Assembly (NCBI GenBank): GCA_014904985.1
Contig: MU129370.1
Location: 1 to 21,747 of the forward strand
Direction: 5' to 3'
Source: Hydnum rufescens UP504
Taxonomy: Eukaryota > Basidiomycota > Agaricomycetes > Cantharellales > Hydnaceae
DNA length: 21,747 nucleotides
The position numbers were made by a program, and so were the translations under genes. Shown piece by piece: positions 9,330 through 18,044 of this stretch (positions are counted from its first letter, which is position 1; every line of letters begins with the position of its first letter). The notes below the pieces were generated by a model that saw only the letters and a program-made list of their open reading frames with translations, ran no database searches and was not told the origin of the DNA.

Positions 9330-9950
9330 TCAATCGATGATGTCAGAGATCAGGGGTAAGGGGTATGCGTTCTTAACCGTGATGTCGTTGAGTTTCCAGT
9401 AGTCCTGGACTAGGCAGAACCCTGCATCCTTTTTCTTCACGAAGAACACTGGAGCGGCCATTGGAGACTTTGACGGACGGATTCGACCGGAAGCGAGATT
9501 CTCCTTCAGGAAGTCATCAAGTTCTTTCTGTTCACCTGGGGACAGTGGGAACAGTTTGGTGGGAGGAGGTAGCTGAGTTCCTTCTTGGAACTCAATGTGG
9601 TGGTCCCATGGCTTCCGGGTGGGGAGTTGGTCAAAGGAGTCTTTGGAGAACACGTCCTGGAAGTCACGGAATTCCTTGGGTATGAGCTCCTCGAAGGTTT
9701 TGGCGGGTTTGTTTGCTTTCACCTTAGCAGCCTCTGCCAGCCTCTGAGAAGGGGTGGACGTTGCTCGGATGATTTCAGAGTGTTCGCTGTCGTCAGGGAA
9801 GTAGGCTGCAAAAATAGCATCCCCTTTTTCCAAGGTCAGGGTCTCATCATCGTCATCCAGCGGTGCAGGTTCGTTCCGGGGTGTCTCCGCAGCTTTCCGA
9901 CCATCTCTCTCTCGTCGGCGTTCCGTATTCCGTATTCTCCGGATCATTGC
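9330..9950 (-). pseudogene. pol: Pol: protease-RT linker and RT fingers
   Basis: Contains an acidic linker, then the RT N-terminal region (FEELIPKEFRDFQDVFSKD, then LPPPTKLFPLSPGEQKELDDFL, then VFFVKKKDAGFCLVQDYWKLND, then NAYPLPLISDIID). In the older copy the last part reads GGFRLVQDYRKLND, so this copy carries Arg-to-Cys and Arg-to-Trp changes in a normally conserved motif. It ends at a TGA (9330-9332) where the older copy has CGA (Arg). Confidence 0.92.
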
Positions 9951-10511
9951 TCAGCAATCAGATGGGCATCGGGTCAGTGTCAGCTTCCCTGTTGTCCAGT
10001 CGATCTCCGGGTTGTGGTGGTGGAGCCAGGTGTGCCCTATGATCAATTTGGTTTTACCCAGTCCGATCACGGAGAACACCACCCGTTCGGAGTGGTCATC
10101 AATCCAGAGGATGACTTCTACTTCTTCACGGACAGATCCCATCTCATTGAGTGTTCCATCGACATTATAGACTGGGATGGGGCGGGCAAGCGGCCGTACA
10201 TCTAGTCCGTTCTCCTTTGCAAAGGCCGGGTCCATGAACATCCTGGTTGCTCTGGAGTCCAGTAGAGCAGTTCCGGCACAGATGGCTCCAGTCCGGGGTG
10301 ATTGGATTTTCACCTTGACTTCTGTGGCTCGTCTAGGGTCTTCGGAGAGGAGGCAGATTGAGGGTGGAGGGCTATAAATGGGGTTGGTATGGGTGGATAC
10401 ATTTTCAGAATCATCACTCTCATCATCGGAGAAAAACATGTCATTTCCGATTCTGTATGTACAGTTTTGGAGGGGGGTGAATCTGTTGGTCAGGCAGGAT
10501 GTATCCTTCAC
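9951..10511 (-). pseudogene. pol: Pol: retropepsin-like aspartic protease with mutated active site
   Basis: The pol frame here lies in the -1 frame relative to gag and overlaps the gag stop at 10508-10510. The protease core is recognisable (AGTALLDS, then FMDPAFAKENGL, then VVFSVIGLGKTKLIIGHTWLHHHNPEIDW), but the catalytic triplet reads DSR instead of DSG, and a nearby Gly is also Arg. The older plus-strand copy still has DSGATG. The segment ends at a TGA (9951-9953). The loss of the active-site glycine should abolish proteolysis. Confidence 0.9.
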
Positions 10512-11155
10512 TGCTGACCGTTGGGAAAACCCTGTGGAGTAGATCCTGAGGGTTCCGGTGCGTCCTTTGCGGGTGGAAACAGCTTCCGTAGTTCCTCACG
10601 GATGATTGCTCCGATGTCTTCCGTTGCCCGGATGAACTGTCATGGCTTTCGTGGGTGCGGGCAGTCACGAGAGATGTGTCCCAGCTCCTGGCAGTTGTAA
10701 CAACATCGTGCCTCTTGCTTCCATGTGGAGTCTACGTCCATGGGGGCAAACGAAGTTAATGAGGAATGTGTTGCCGCGGGAGGCACTGGGGTTGGCCTGG
10801 GGGCAGGGGGTGTTGTCCGGGGCTTCTCTGTGGGTGTTGGAGGGTTCCTCGGCGCATAGGGGTTCATGCTCGCCGTAGCCTGTCGGAACCGGAGGTATAA
10901 GTTGTCCGGCCGGCGTGCCGTGTCCTGCCATCCTCTGAGGGTCCCTGGTAGGTCGCTGAGGTGCATTTTCTCCAGCAACCGTTCATTGAGTCCTCGTTGG
11001 TATGCATCGATAAGGGCCTCTTCCCCGAAGCCGGTTCGACCAGCCAAGGCATCGAAGTGTGCGGTGTACTCCTCGGCGGACATCTTTCCCTGCTTCAGGT
11101 TCTGAAGTTGGGACCGAGCGGTGAACTCTCAATCTGGCTCCCTGAAGGCACTCTC
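10508..11155 (-). pseudogene. gag: Gag, C-terminal part with CCHC zinc knuckle
   Basis: The second half of gag, separated from the first by the solo LTR 11156-11802; removing the LTR and one TSD copy (652 nt) restores the same frame. It includes the capsid C-terminal region (LQNLKQGKMSAEEY, then ALIDAYQRGL), a Pro/Thr-rich linker, and one zinc knuckle CYNCQELGHISRDC (CX2CX4HX4C) for RNA packaging. Two TGA stops are present, at 11129-11131 (TGG in the older copy) and 10640-10642. Gag ends with Asn-Gly-Gln-Gln and TGA at 10508-10510, where pol overlaps in the -1 frame. Confidence 0.9.
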
Positions 11156-11802
11156 TGTCAGGGCCACGCTGCGACGAGAGCACCAAACAAATATAAACAC
11201 GGATAAGTCCAACTAGGTCCGGCGTAAGTCCGGCTCAGTCCGAAGGAATCCGGGCAAGGCTGAGATAAGAGGAGCGGAGGAGAACAGAGGAGAGCTCCAG
11301 CAGCCCGGAAGGGTCTAGGCGGAGGTGAGTACGACGGTCCTTAAGCTCGAGGAGTCAGCTGGACCACACTCGGAACTGTAGTCCGGGGTAATAGCGGAAA
11401 TCCTGAGTTCTCATAGAAGACATAAGGAAGTACAAGGACAAACCTGTAGTCCGGGGTAATAGTGGAAATCCTGAGAGACCAAAGCTGAGGCCTCTGGACT
11501 TCGCCCCCGGACTACTTATACAGGACAGCTATACTACAAGGGGAGTGATCATCAAGGGGGAGGGTGGTTACAAGGGAGGTGGAAACAGGAACAGGGGAGT
11601 GGCCAGGAACAAGGACAGGTACTAGCGTGGGTAACTTGGAATCAAAGGAAATGAAAGAGAAATGAAACGTGACAGAACGAACTCGGAAGCAAACGGAAAC
11701 AAACGGAAACAAGAAGAAATAAACTGACGGAGCCCGGAGAGCACTGGAGACAAATCGGAAGCAAACCGGAGTTATCGGAAAAGAAGCGGACGAACCCTGA
11801 CA
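11156..11802 (-). mobile_element. Solo LTR inserted in gag of the nested chromovirus
   Basis: 647-bp LTR in reverse orientation with 5-bp target-site duplications CTCTC (11151-11155 and 11803-11807). It is nearly identical to the solo LTR at 1637-2283 (about six substitutions by eye). It is the third layer of the nest: inserted in the minus element, which is inserted in the plus element. It holds both 32-bp internal repeats, the TATA box and the AGACCAAAGCT complement of the start-site 11-mer. Confidence 0.94.
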
Positions 11803-12254
11803 CTCTCAAAGGCAACCAGGAAATCCTCGAAGGTCTCGTACGGGTTGTGAGTCTCAGGGTCCAGGAAAGAGGTGGAAAGGCTTTCCGCCCATGCTCCAGC
11901 GGTTCCGTCCTTCATCCAGGAGAGGGTATATAGGATTTTGTGCAGCTCTGTGGGGTAGACTCTGGGCTGGAGGGCAATATTCAGCTGGACGGAGCACAGG
12001 AACCCTTCCATCTTCTTCTGGTCACCCGAGAATGGTTTGGGGTCTGCCCCCTTGGCCTCACGAGTGGATTGGGTAGGCGGGGGTTGTTGCTGGAGGGTCT
12101 GCTGAACTGCGGTGGACACAAAGCCTGTGATGTGTGTCCCTTGGTTTCGCATGTCGTCCAGTTCTTCTCGAAGGGCGGCATTCTGTTGTTGGAGTTGAGT
12201 GAGGAGGTGTTGGAGGTGGTCAGCGGTAATGGCTACTGGAGCACCATCGGACAT
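11803..12254 (-). pseudogene. gag: Gag, N-terminal part
   Basis: Starts at ATG 12254, 79 bp inside the 5' LTR end, and aligns with the gag of the plus-strand copy from its own ATG at 12962. The N-terminus is a Gln/Leu-rich coiled-coil (HLQHLLTQLQQQNAALREEL), followed by the retrotransposon gag core (PKPFSGDQKKMEGFLCSVQL, then LSWMKDGTAGAWAE, then PYETFEDFLVAFES). A one-codon insertion (Phe) is present relative to the plus copy. The frame then runs into the solo LTR. Confidence 0.9.
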
Positions 12255-12319
12255 TTTGGAACGAGGGGTAGGAGGGAAATCGGCAATACTAAGCAATCTG
12301 GATGGTGGGCTCGTGAAAG

Positions 12320-12330
12320 AGCTTTGGTCT
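12320..12330 (-). promoter_or_regulatory. Self-priming primer-binding site of the nested element
   Basis: AGACCAAAGCT begins two bases after the 5' LTR and is the perfect reverse complement of AGCTTTGGTCT (12589 down to 12579) in the same LTR, about 33 nt below its TATA box. In the Tf1/sushi group the transcript 5' end folds back to prime reverse transcription through an 11-nt match of this kind. No tRNA-like primer site is apparent. Confidence 0.75.
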
Positions 12331-12332
12331 TC

Positions 12333-12890
12333 TGTCAGGGCCACGCTGCAACGAGAGCACCAAACAAATATAAACACAGATACCTCCGACTAAGTCTGGT
12401 GTAAGTACAGCTAGGTCTGGGAGAATCCAGGCAAGAACGAGATAACGAGGACGGGACGGAGAGGCAGTCCAGCAGCCCGGAAGGGACTAGGCAGAAACGA
12501 GCACAGCGGTCCTTAAGCTCATGGAGTCAGCTGGAAGGTACTCAGACTGTAGTCCGGAGTAGAAGCGGAAATCCTGAGAGACCAAAGCTGAGTCTCTGGA
12601 TTTTGCCCCAGACTACTTATACATAGGTCCTATACTATGGGGGACTGATTGCTTAATGAGAGGTGGTTACAGGGGGGCAGGCACAAGAGGGGAGCGGGCA
12701 GGGGACAGGAAAGTGGAGGGGACAGGGACAGGGCCAGGGGTAAGTGTGTGGGAACCGGAAGTAAAGGAAACGCGGAAATGAAGGGGGAATGAAACGGAGA
12801 CAGGGACAAATTGGAAACAGGCCAGAACCAAAACCGGAAACAAACCGGAAACAAATCCGGAATTAACCGGGAAGCAGACGAACTCTGACA
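12333..12890 (-). mobile_element. 5' LTR of the nested chromovirus, with 67-bp internal deletion
   Basis: 558-bp LTR in reverse orientation. Relative to the 3' LTR (625 bp) it lacks exactly one 67-bp period of the internal 32-bp direct repeat; its single copy is at 12547-12578. The TATA box is at about 12616-12623 on the minus strand. Other differences from the 3' LTR are mostly transitions. The outer flank is AAAGC. Confidence 0.92.
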
Positions 12891-12961
12891 AAAGCTCTCT
12901 CATGAGCCCACCATCTGGATTGCTTAGTATCGCCAATTTCCCTCCCACTCATCATTCTGAA

Positions 12962-14056
12962 ATGTCCAAAAGTGCTCCAGTAGCCATTACTGCCAACCAC
13001 CTCCAACACCTCCTCACCCAACTCCAACAACAAAATGCCACCCTCCATGAGGAGCTGGATGACATGCAGAACCAAGGGATGCATGTCGCTGGCTTTGTGT
13101 CAGCTGCAGTCCAGCAGACACTCCAGCAGCACCCTCTGCCTACCCAGTCTGCTCACGAAGCCAAGGGAGCTGACCCTGAACCATTCTCTGGTGATCGGAA
13201 GAAAACAGAGAGTTTCCTATGCTCCGTCCAGCTGAACATTGCCCTCCAACCCAGAGTCTATCTGACAGAGTTGCACAAAATCCTGTACACACTCTCCTGG
13301 ATGAAGGATGGAATTGCCAGAGCATGGGTGGAAAGTCTTTCCACCTCCCTAGATCCGGAAACCCACAATCCATACGAGACCTTTGAAGGGTTCCTGGTTG
13401 CCTTTGAAAGCACTTTCAGAGAACCGGACTGGGAGTTCACTGCATGATCCCAACTCCAGAACCTGAAACAAGGGAAGATGTCCGCAGAGGAATACACTGT
13501 GCACTTTGATGCCTTGGCAGGATGAACCAGATTCAGAGAGGAAGCATTGATTGATGCGTATCAGCAGGGCCTCAATGAAAGACTGTTGGAAAAAATGCAC
13601 CTCAGTGATCTGCCGGAGACACTCAGAGGATGGCAGGACACAGCATGGTGTCTGGATAACCTATATCTCCAGTTCTGACAAGCCACATCCGGTACCACCC
13701 CATACACTCTGGGAAACCCCCCGACATCCACGGAGAAACCCCAGACAGCAGCACCTGTCACTCCTAGACTGACCACACTCCCTACTGCACCAACACCCTC
13801 CTCATCGACTTCATTCACTCCCATGGATGTAGACTCGACTCAGAAACGAGAGGCACGATGGTGTTATAACTGTCAAGAGTTGGGACACATCTCTCATGAC
13901 TGTCCCCACCCATGGAAGCCACAACAATTCATCCGTGCCATGGAAGAGATTGGAGCAATCATCCACGAGGAGTTACGGAAACTATTCCCAGCTCCAAAGA
14001 ATGCCTCAGAAGCTCAGGGATTGCCTCCACAGGATTTTCCCAATGGTCAGCAGTGA
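12962..14056 (+). pseudogene. gag: Gag of the older plus-strand chromovirus
   Basis: About 365 codons from ATG 12962 to TGA 14056. An N-terminal Gln-rich coiled-coil (HLQHLLTQLQQQNATLHEEL) is followed by the gag core (EPFSGDRKKTESFLCSVQL, then TLSWMKDGIARAW), a Pro/Thr-rich linker and the zinc knuckle CYNCQELGHISHDC. Three in-frame TGA codons interrupt it, at 13445-13447, 13523-13525 and 13676-13678; the last two correspond to CGA in the nested copy. The 5' leader (12896-12961) matches the nested copy's leader beyond the primer-binding site. It ends in the same Asn-Gly-Gln-Gln stop as the nested copy, with pol overlapping in the -1 frame. Confidence 0.9.
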
Positions 14057-15903
14057 AGGATGCATCCTGCCTGACCAACAGATTCTCCTCTCTCGAAAAC
14101 TGTACATACGGAGTTGGAAATGACATGTTTTTCTCCGATGATGAGAGTGATGAATCTGAAAGTGTATCAACTGAGGTTGACCCTGTCTACAACCCTCCCC
14201 CTTCTATCTGCCTCCTTTCCGAAGACCCCAGATGAGCCACAGAGATCAAGGTGAAAATCCAATCACCATGGACTGGAGTGATCTGTGCTGGAAAGGCCCT
14301 ACTGGACTCTGGAGCCACTGGAATGTTCATGGACCCGACCTTCGCAAAGGAAAATGGTCTAGACATACAACCCCTTGCATGCCCGATCCCTGTCTACAAT
14401 GTTGATGGAACACTGAATGAAATGGGGTCTGTCTGTGAAGAGGTTGAGGTCATCCTCCAAATCAATGATCACTCCGAGTGGGTAGTGTTCTCCGTGATCG
14501 GACTGGGGAAAACCAAGCTGATCATAGGGCACACATGGCTTCACCATCACAACCCGGAGATTGACTGGACAACTGGGGTAGTCACACTGACCTGGTGCCC
14601 ATCTGACTGTTGTGTAGTGATCCGGAAGATGCGGAATGCAGAGCATCGGCAAGGGAGAACCTCCAGGAAGACACTGGAAGAACCCTGGACACCTCCCACT
14701 CCTATGGAGGATGATGCTGACGACATTAATGAGTCCCTGACACTGGAAAAAGGAGATGCCATCTTTGCAGCTTACTTCCCCAGTGACACTGAGCACTCTG
14801 AGATTGTCCAAGCAATGAGCACCCCTTCCCAGAGACTGGCAGAGGCTGCGAAAGCCAAAGCAAATGAGCCAGTGAAGACATTTGAGGAGCTTGTCCCAGA
14901 GGAATTCCATGACTTCCGAGATGTGTTTTCCAAGGACTCCTTTGATCAGCTCCCTGGCTGGAAACCATGGGATCACCACATTGAGTTTAACAAGGGAGTC
15001 CAGCTGCCTCCCCCAGCCAAACTCTTCCCACTCTCCCCAGCAGAGCAAAAGGAACTCAATGACTTCCTGAAGGAAAACCTGGCCTCTGGTCGGATCTGCC
15101 CTTCCAAAGCCCCTATGGCTGCCCTGGTGTTCTTTGTGAAGAAAAAAGATGGAGGTTTTCGGCTAGTCCAGGACTACCGGAAACTCAATGACATCATGGT
15201 CAAGAATGCATACCCCTTACCTCTGATCTCTGATGTCATTGACCGACTCCAAGGAGCCAAAGTGTTTGGGAAACTGGACTTGCAGTGGGGCTTCCAGAAT
15301 ATCCGGATGGCAGATGGAGAAGAATGGAAAGCAGCTTTCTGGACTAACCAAGGACTGTTTGAACCCTTGGTCATGTTCTTTGGACTTTGCAACTCTCCGG
15401 GCACCTTCCAGAACATGATCAATGATGTCCTCCGGGAATGGATCGACAATGGAGTGTGCATCATGTATCTGGATGACATCCTAAGCTTTGCCAAGACCCG
15501 GGAGGAGTACATCCACGGTGTCCAAGGGATCCTGCAGACACTCCGGGAGAACAACCTCTTTTTGAAACCCAAAAAGTGTGAGTTCTTCCAGGACCGGATT
15601 GAGTATCTAGGGATGGTGTTCACCCCGGATCATGTGGAAATGGACCCTATCAAGGTTGCAGGCATAATGGAGTGGCTGGAACCCAAGAACCTGAAGGAGA
15701 CACAGTCATTCTTTGGATTCATCAACTTCTACTGCCGGTTCATCCAGGATTTCGCTAAGGTTGCCAGACCTTTGAATGATCTCACCCAGAAGGACACTCC
15801 CTTCCAATGGGCCAATGCTGAATGTAATGCCTTCATCAAACTGAAATCCCTTGTCACCTCCACACTGATCCTAGTCTTTCCCTCTGAGTCTGGATGCTTC
15901 TGA
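14057..15903 (+). pseudogene. pol: Pol of the older chromovirus: protease and reverse transcriptase
   Basis: The pol frame is -1 relative to gag and continues over the gag stop. It has a TGA at 14233-14235 (CGA in the nested copy), then a 550-codon open stretch. The protease active site DSGATG is intact, with IIGHTWLHHHNPEIDW further on. RT is well preserved: KKKDGGFRLVQDYRKLND, then KLDLQWGFQNI, then MFFGLCNSPGTFQ, then the catalytic MYLDDILSF and the connection FFGFINFYCRFI. It stops at TGA 15901-15903 just before RNase H, again CGA in the nested copy. This copy has the better protease; the nested copy has the only integrase. Confidence 0.92.
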
Positions 15904-16229
15904 GTGGAAGCTGATGCCTCTGGATATGCAACCGGAGCAGTACTCTTGCAGCTTCAAGAGGATGGAAAGTGGCACCCAGTAGGTTTCCTATCAAAAAGTC
16001 TGTCAGAGGCTGAGAGGAATTATGACATCTATGACAAGGAGCTCATGGCCATTATCTGGGCTCTGGAGGCATGGAGACATTACCTAGGGGGCTCTCCACA
16101 TCTGATTGAGATCTTGATGGACCACCAGAACCTTCAGTACTTCCAGACTGCACAGAAGCTGAATCGGAGACAAGCCCGCTGGAATATTTTCCTTTCCTGG
16201 TTCAACTTCACCCTCCAGCACTGCTCCAG
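15904..16229 (+). pseudogene. pol: Pol of the older chromovirus: truncated RNase H
   Basis: Same frame after the TGA. It contains EADASGYATGAVLL, YDIYDKELMAIIWALEAWRHY and MDHQNLQYF, then RQARWNIFLSWFNFTLQH, where homology to the nested copy ends at about 16229. The reading frame continues a few codons into unrelated sequence and stops at 16266. Integrase, chromodomain and 3' LTR are absent. Confidence 0.9.
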
Positions 16230-16576
16230 ATCCACCTTGGTCAGCCACTTAGAGGGGCCTCAATAGGTAGGTCAAACTGCATCAAATCAAAAGCCTAATG
16301 GGCATCAAAATCCTTTGATATCAAATAATTTCAAGAGGGTGACCTTAGGTCTGTCTGCCCCGCAGCTCAAATAACACTGTGAACGGAAGCACATGGATAT
16401 ATTTGGCTGGGGGTATCAGGATAGGTCCTGGCAAGCCCAGGAATGCCCCCGAGTGGGTCAATGGGCCATACAGGCTTATCAGCAACTATGATTATTTATT
16501 TATTATTGTTTATTCTCATGGATAATTATTAATTTATTATTATATATATTATACACATCTATCTATGGGCCCCATG
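16230..16576. other. Junction sequence, AT-rich, no gene
   Basis: Starts abruptly at the broken end of the older element. The first bases (CACCTTGGTCAG) and the AT-rich TTATTTATTATT stretch near 16493-16556 weakly parallel 2477-2760 in the same order. This suggests either a diverged copy of the same repeat or convergent low-complexity sequence. No coding potential is seen. Confidence 0.5.
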
Positions 16577-16735
16577 TTTTGCTCTGTGGGGTCATGTGTT
16601 TTCATTCGGCAGGGTTGTGGGTTTCCAGTTGGTGGAGTTGTGGTTTTCGTTCATGGGGTCGTGGTTTTCACTTGGCGGGGTCATGGCATTCATTCAGCGG
16701 GGTCATGGTATTCACTCAGCAGGCCTCTGCTTGGC
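16577..16735. repeat. Minisatellite of about 21-23 bp, seven units
   Basis: Units of the form TTTTCACTTGGCGGGGTCATGG repeat about seven times with substitutions (for example TTTTCGTTCATGGGGTCGTGG, then CATTCATTCAGCGGGGTCATGG). The same CATTCGGCAGG-like word recurs, with looser spacing, throughout the exonic parts of the neighbouring modules, so it seems to be the building block of those exons. Confidence 0.7.
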
Positions 16736-16793
16736 AGTTCTTTTGGGTGGGGGGGTTGATGCGGGTTGTGTGGCTGTGGGTTCAGAAGAATGC

Positions 16794-16921
16794 CTAAGAT
16801 AAACAACATGTTAGTGAAAAAAAAAACAAAAAAAAAGCAGCGCAGAAGGAGCAGCCTGTGCTGCTCCTTTTGTGTGATCATACTCATGCTCTGCACTGTT
16901 GGGGTACACAGCGTTACTTAC
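16794..16921 (-). other. Candidate hairpin intron (128 nt)
   Basis: Minus-strand donor ACAAG|GTAAGT at 16921, B stem 16841-16874, branch TCACTAAC, acceptor ATCTTAG ending at 16794. Longer than its siblings because of an A/T homopolymer between B and the branch site. The A stem ends 10 nt before the donor. Confidence 0.6.
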
Positions 16922-17071
16922 CTTGTATAGAACCACACACCCGCCACAGCAGGTGTGCAGTTTGCAAGGGTTTTTCGTTCAACAGGGCTTCACTTGGCAG
17001 GTCTTTAGTCAGCAGCTTTCCTTTTAGGGGGTTTCGGCTGGGCTTGTGCAGCTGTTGGTTCAGATCATGGC

Positions 17072-17173
17072 CTAGAATAATGAAATATAAGTTAGTTAGA
17101 AATTCAAACCAGCGCAAAAAGAGCAGCTTAAGCTGCTCTGTTTGCGTGGCTGTATCTACTGGGGGTGACTTAC
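17072..17173 (-). other. Candidate hairpin intron (102 nt)
   Basis: Donor AAA|GTAAGT at 17173, B stem 17112-17147 (one A-G mismatch), branch TAACTAAC, acceptor ATTCTAG ending at 17072. The A stem 17184-17213 lies 10 nt upstream of the donor. Confidence 0.6.
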
Positions 17174-17331
17174 TTTATATAGGACCACATACCTGCCGCA
17201 GCAGGTGTGTGGTTCGCGTGGGTTCTTCATTCGGTGGCTATTCGCTTGGCAGATTGTCATTTGGGAAGAGAGGAGGGGGAGGGCTCAATTGCCGTGTGTT
17301 CCATTCGCCGGGTTCTGGTTCAGGCAATGTC

Positions 17332-17432
17332 CTAGAAAAATCAATAAGATATTAGTTAAAATTTATAACCAGCACAAAAAGAGCAGCAAATGCTGCTCTT
17401 TTTGTGCAATTGCATACACTATATCTATTTAC
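17332..17432 (-). other. Candidate hairpin intron (101 nt)
   Basis: Donor AAG|GTAAAT at 17432, perfect B stem 17372-17407 starting 25 nt in, branch TTAACTAAT, acceptor TTTCTAG ending at 17332. The A stem 17443-17472 lies 10 nt upstream. Confidence 0.6.
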
Positions 17433-17608
17433 CTTATATCACACCACACACCCACCACAGTGGGCATGTGGTTGGTATGGGTTCTTCATTTGGCGGGTTT
17501 TTGTCAGGTGGGGGTTCATTCGGCAGTGTTCATTCACCAGATTGTCGTTCGGGAGTGGGGGCTCATTTGGCATGTCTTTGTCCGGCAGCTTCTGGTTCAG
17601 GCAAGGTC

Positions 17609-17704
17609 CTAGAGTAATAGAGATGTTAGTTAAAATTTGAAACCAGCACAAAGGGAGCAGCAAATGCTGCTCTCTTTGTGCGGTCACATACACAGGCCAC
17701 TTAC
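17609..17704 (-). other. Candidate hairpin intron (96 nt)
   Basis: Donor TAG|GTAAGT at 17704, B stem 17646-17681 starting 23 nt in (one G-T pair), branch TTAACTAAC, acceptor ACTCTAG ending at 17609. The intron happens to be open in one frame and divisible by three. Confidence 0.6.
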
Positions 17705-17934
17705 CTATATATAACCACACATACCCCGTAGTGGGTGTGTGGGGTTTTTGTACGGTGGGCCTCTGTTTGGTGGTCTGTGTTTGGCGGCTCTTTGTTTGGC
17801 AGGTTTCCGTTGGGTGGGTGGTGTTTGTACGGCGAGTTTTCATTGGGTGGGCATTCGTTGGGCAGGCGTTCATTCTGCGGGTTTGGGGTTGTGGGGTTAG
17901 GCTCGGCATGTGGATGTGGGTTCGAGCTTAAGAT

Positions 17935-18044
17935 CTAGAGAATAAACAATATTAGTTAAATGATTAAAACTTAGCAAGAAGAGCAGCTTGCGCTGCTCTT
18001 CTTGCACCACAAAATAATTAAGAAATAATTTAAAAAAAAAACAT
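17935..18044 (-). other. Decayed hairpin intron, degenerate donor
   Basis: Acceptor TCTCTAG (ending 17935), branch TTAACTAAT and perfect B stem 17974-18005 are intact, but the donor position reads AAG|ATGTTT. As with the units at 4136 and 21017, the first intron base is A rather than G. Confidence 0.5.

Larger units (their letters stand above)
4955..12890 (-). mobile_element. Full-length nested chromovirus (Ty3/gypsy, Tf1/sushi type)
   Basis: Both LTRs are present (5' LTR 12333-12890, 3' LTR 4955-5579) with 5-bp flanks AAAGC at 4950-4954 and 12891-12895. On the minus strand the order is 5' LTR, self-priming site, gag with zinc knuckle, protease, RT, RNase H, integrase with C-terminal chromodomain, then an oppositely oriented accessory gene, polypurine tract and 3' LTR. 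Gag and pol carry at least six TGA stops, protease has lost its catalytic glycine, and gag is interrupted by a solo LTR, so the copy is defective. The two LTRs differ at roughly 7% of sites over the first 230 bases compared, plus one 67-bp deletion. Confidence 0.93.
4307..16229 (+). mobile_element. Older truncated chromovirus (Ty3/gypsy), split by a nested element
   Basis: The left part is a 5' LTR (4307-4942) and the start of the primer-binding site (to 4954). The right part resumes at 12891 with a repeat of AAAGC, then gag (from 12962), protease, RT and part of RNase H. Between them lies the complete minus-strand element 4955-12890. Homology with the nested copy stops near 16229 inside the RNase H/integrase linker, so integrase, chromodomain and 3' LTR are gone and no partner duplication for the left flank (GGTGA, 4302-4306) can be identified. 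The left end sits in the module array, so this insertion came after the array formed. Confidence 0.88.

Noticed and set aside
11803..12377. Gag start at the upstream end of the open frame (12377)
   Set aside because: That part lies in the LTR and leader; the ATG at 12254 matches the ATG of the second copy and the start of protein similarity.
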